A stretch of DNA of 64,000 nucleotides from Flavobacteriales bacterium (GTDB lineage Bacteria; Bacteroidota; Bacteroidia; Flavobacteriales_D; Parvicellaceae): NCBI GenBank assembly GCA_020635565.1, contig JACJZN010000009.1:62001-126000 (forward strand), given 5' to 3'. The position numbers were made by a program, and so were the translations under genes. The notes beneath the pieces were generated by a model. It ran no database searches. It saw only the letters and a program-made list of their open reading frames with translations, and was not told the origin of the DNA. Positions 63,401 through 64,000 of this stretch are shown here, one piece after another. The stretch's first letter is position 1; each line of letters begins with the position of its first letter.

Positions 63401-64000
63401 TTGAGAAAATCTGTACTCATAGTTTTAGTTCTGTCTCTTATAGTGACAAGTTGTGTGGGGTTTTACGTAACAGAGGATACTAGTGGAGTTGAACCAGAGG
63501 CATTGAAAAAGGAAGAACGTGTTCAAGATTCCATAAAAGCATATATTCAACTTCGTACCCCTTCAGGTTATAGCTATAAATCACTGGAGTTTGGTGAGCT
63601 ATATGTGATTAAGGATCCTGAGATTAAAAAGTTGGATCATTTCATTGAAGAACTTAATTATTTGCCTTTCAAAGAAGAAGAACTTGGTACGGGTTATGAA
63701 AAGGCAAAAAAAGATCTGGAAGATAAGATCACGGCTCAGGAGGAATATTTGAAGAAAAACAAAATCTACCCCTGGTATGAAGTGAATCATCTTTATGCGC
63801 TGGAAAATGTGATTAGTGATTCTGCAATTGTATACGAATTTGATTTCGAGGTATATCCAAATTACAAGATAAAAGATGTTCATAGAAAAATGGAGGTCTC
63901 CTTGGACGCTAAACGTTATAAAATGCTGAAGTATTTTTTAGCCGAAAGTCCTGTTTATGAAACAAATGACTGGCAGTATAACGAAAGGATGAATAGTGAA
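63401..64000 (+). CDS. Lipoprotein, 3' end outside the window
   Basis: An open frame of 200 codons runs from a TTG at 63401 to the last base. It begins LRKSVLIVLVLSLIVTSC, a clean lipoprotein signal with lipid Cys18, after which the chain is acidic and lysine-rich with no recognised domain in the visible part. An in-frame stop at 63383-63385 limits alternative starts, so TTG is the only reasonable start. It is divergent from the protease gene by about 40 bp. The family cannot be named from the visible portion. Confidence 0.6.
   Translation, partial: MRKSVLIVLVLSLIVTSCVGFYVTEDTSGVEPEALKKEERVQDSIKAYIQLRTPSGYSYKSLEFGELYVIKDPEIKKLDHFIEELNYLPFKEEELGTGYEKAKKDLEDKITAQEEYLKKNKIYPWYEVNHLYALENVISDSAIVYEFDFEVYPNYKIKDVHRKMEVSLDAKRYKMLKYFLAESPVYETNDWQYNERMNSE

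Overview
The window is a chromosomal segment of a member of the Bacteroidota, most likely a marine-type Flavobacteriales (Cryomorphaceae/Crocinitomicaceae-like). Evidence is type IX secretion (T9SS) cargo with type A and type B C-terminal sorting domains, PorP/SprF and PorE-like proteins, the short Flavobacteriales-type Dxs, DUF5686 and TlpA/DUF4369 proteins, AT-rich DNA, and several TAnnTTTG -7 promoter boxes. No rRNA, tRNA, CRISPR array, insertion sequence or prophage was recognised. Genes are packed tightly, many neighbours overlap by 1-56 bp, and no gene-free stretch exceeds about 300 bases.

Layout. 1-1.3 kb: end of an AtoE-type transporter, a 44-residue cysteine-rich metallothionein-like peptide gene, and a SigZ-like ECF sigma factor with a Cys/His tail, closed by a two-way terminator. 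1.3-6.2 kb: two YwqK/MORN-type secreted proteins, cysH, a secreted subtilase and a lipoprotein. 6.3-12.1 kb: a membrane thioredoxin-like protein, a small membrane protein plus cytochrome c pair, then tatC, a DUF5686 outer-membrane protein and lptB. 12.1-20.9 kb: a T9SS triad of giant type B adhesin, PorP/SprF and PorE-like OmpA protein. 21.1-25.7 kb: tsaB, a GT-C glycosyltransferase, waaA, an outer-membrane protein and queD. 25.8-28.7 kb: three tandem paralogues with a KPVIYLY-type domain. 28.7-34.6 kb: an outer-membrane protein, an SDR, dxs, a nonsense-interrupted outer-membrane gene, a nitrilase and an AI-2E-family permease. 34.7-40.4 kb: operon lpxK-pnp-gatB-tlpA-tlpA. 40.4-45.6 kb: lipoprotein, recG, two tandem STAS-like proteins and proline dehydrogenase. 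45.6-50 kb: two T9SS cargo proteins and a MuiA-type protein. 50.1-53.5 kb: operon tex, mobA-moaD fusion, moaE. 53.5-60.2 kb: a 2212-residue repeat-built T9SS protein. 60.3-64 kb: a DUF481-like barrel, a patatin, a third STAS-like paralogue, a secreted HEXXH protease and a truncated lipoprotein.

Much of the window serves the cell envelope: lipid A and Kdo synthesis (lpxK, waaA), LPS export (lptB), Tat export (tatC), T9SS cargo and anchors, and periplasmic thiol chemistry. Housekeeping genes (gatB, pnp, recG, dxs, tsaB, tex) sit between them. The items most worth following are the metallothionein-like/SigZ pair, the five exactly spaced Cys-pair modules in the PorE-like protein, the KPVIYLY tandem triplet, the MobA-MoaD fusion, and promoter boxes lying so close to start codons that leaderless mRNAs are implied.
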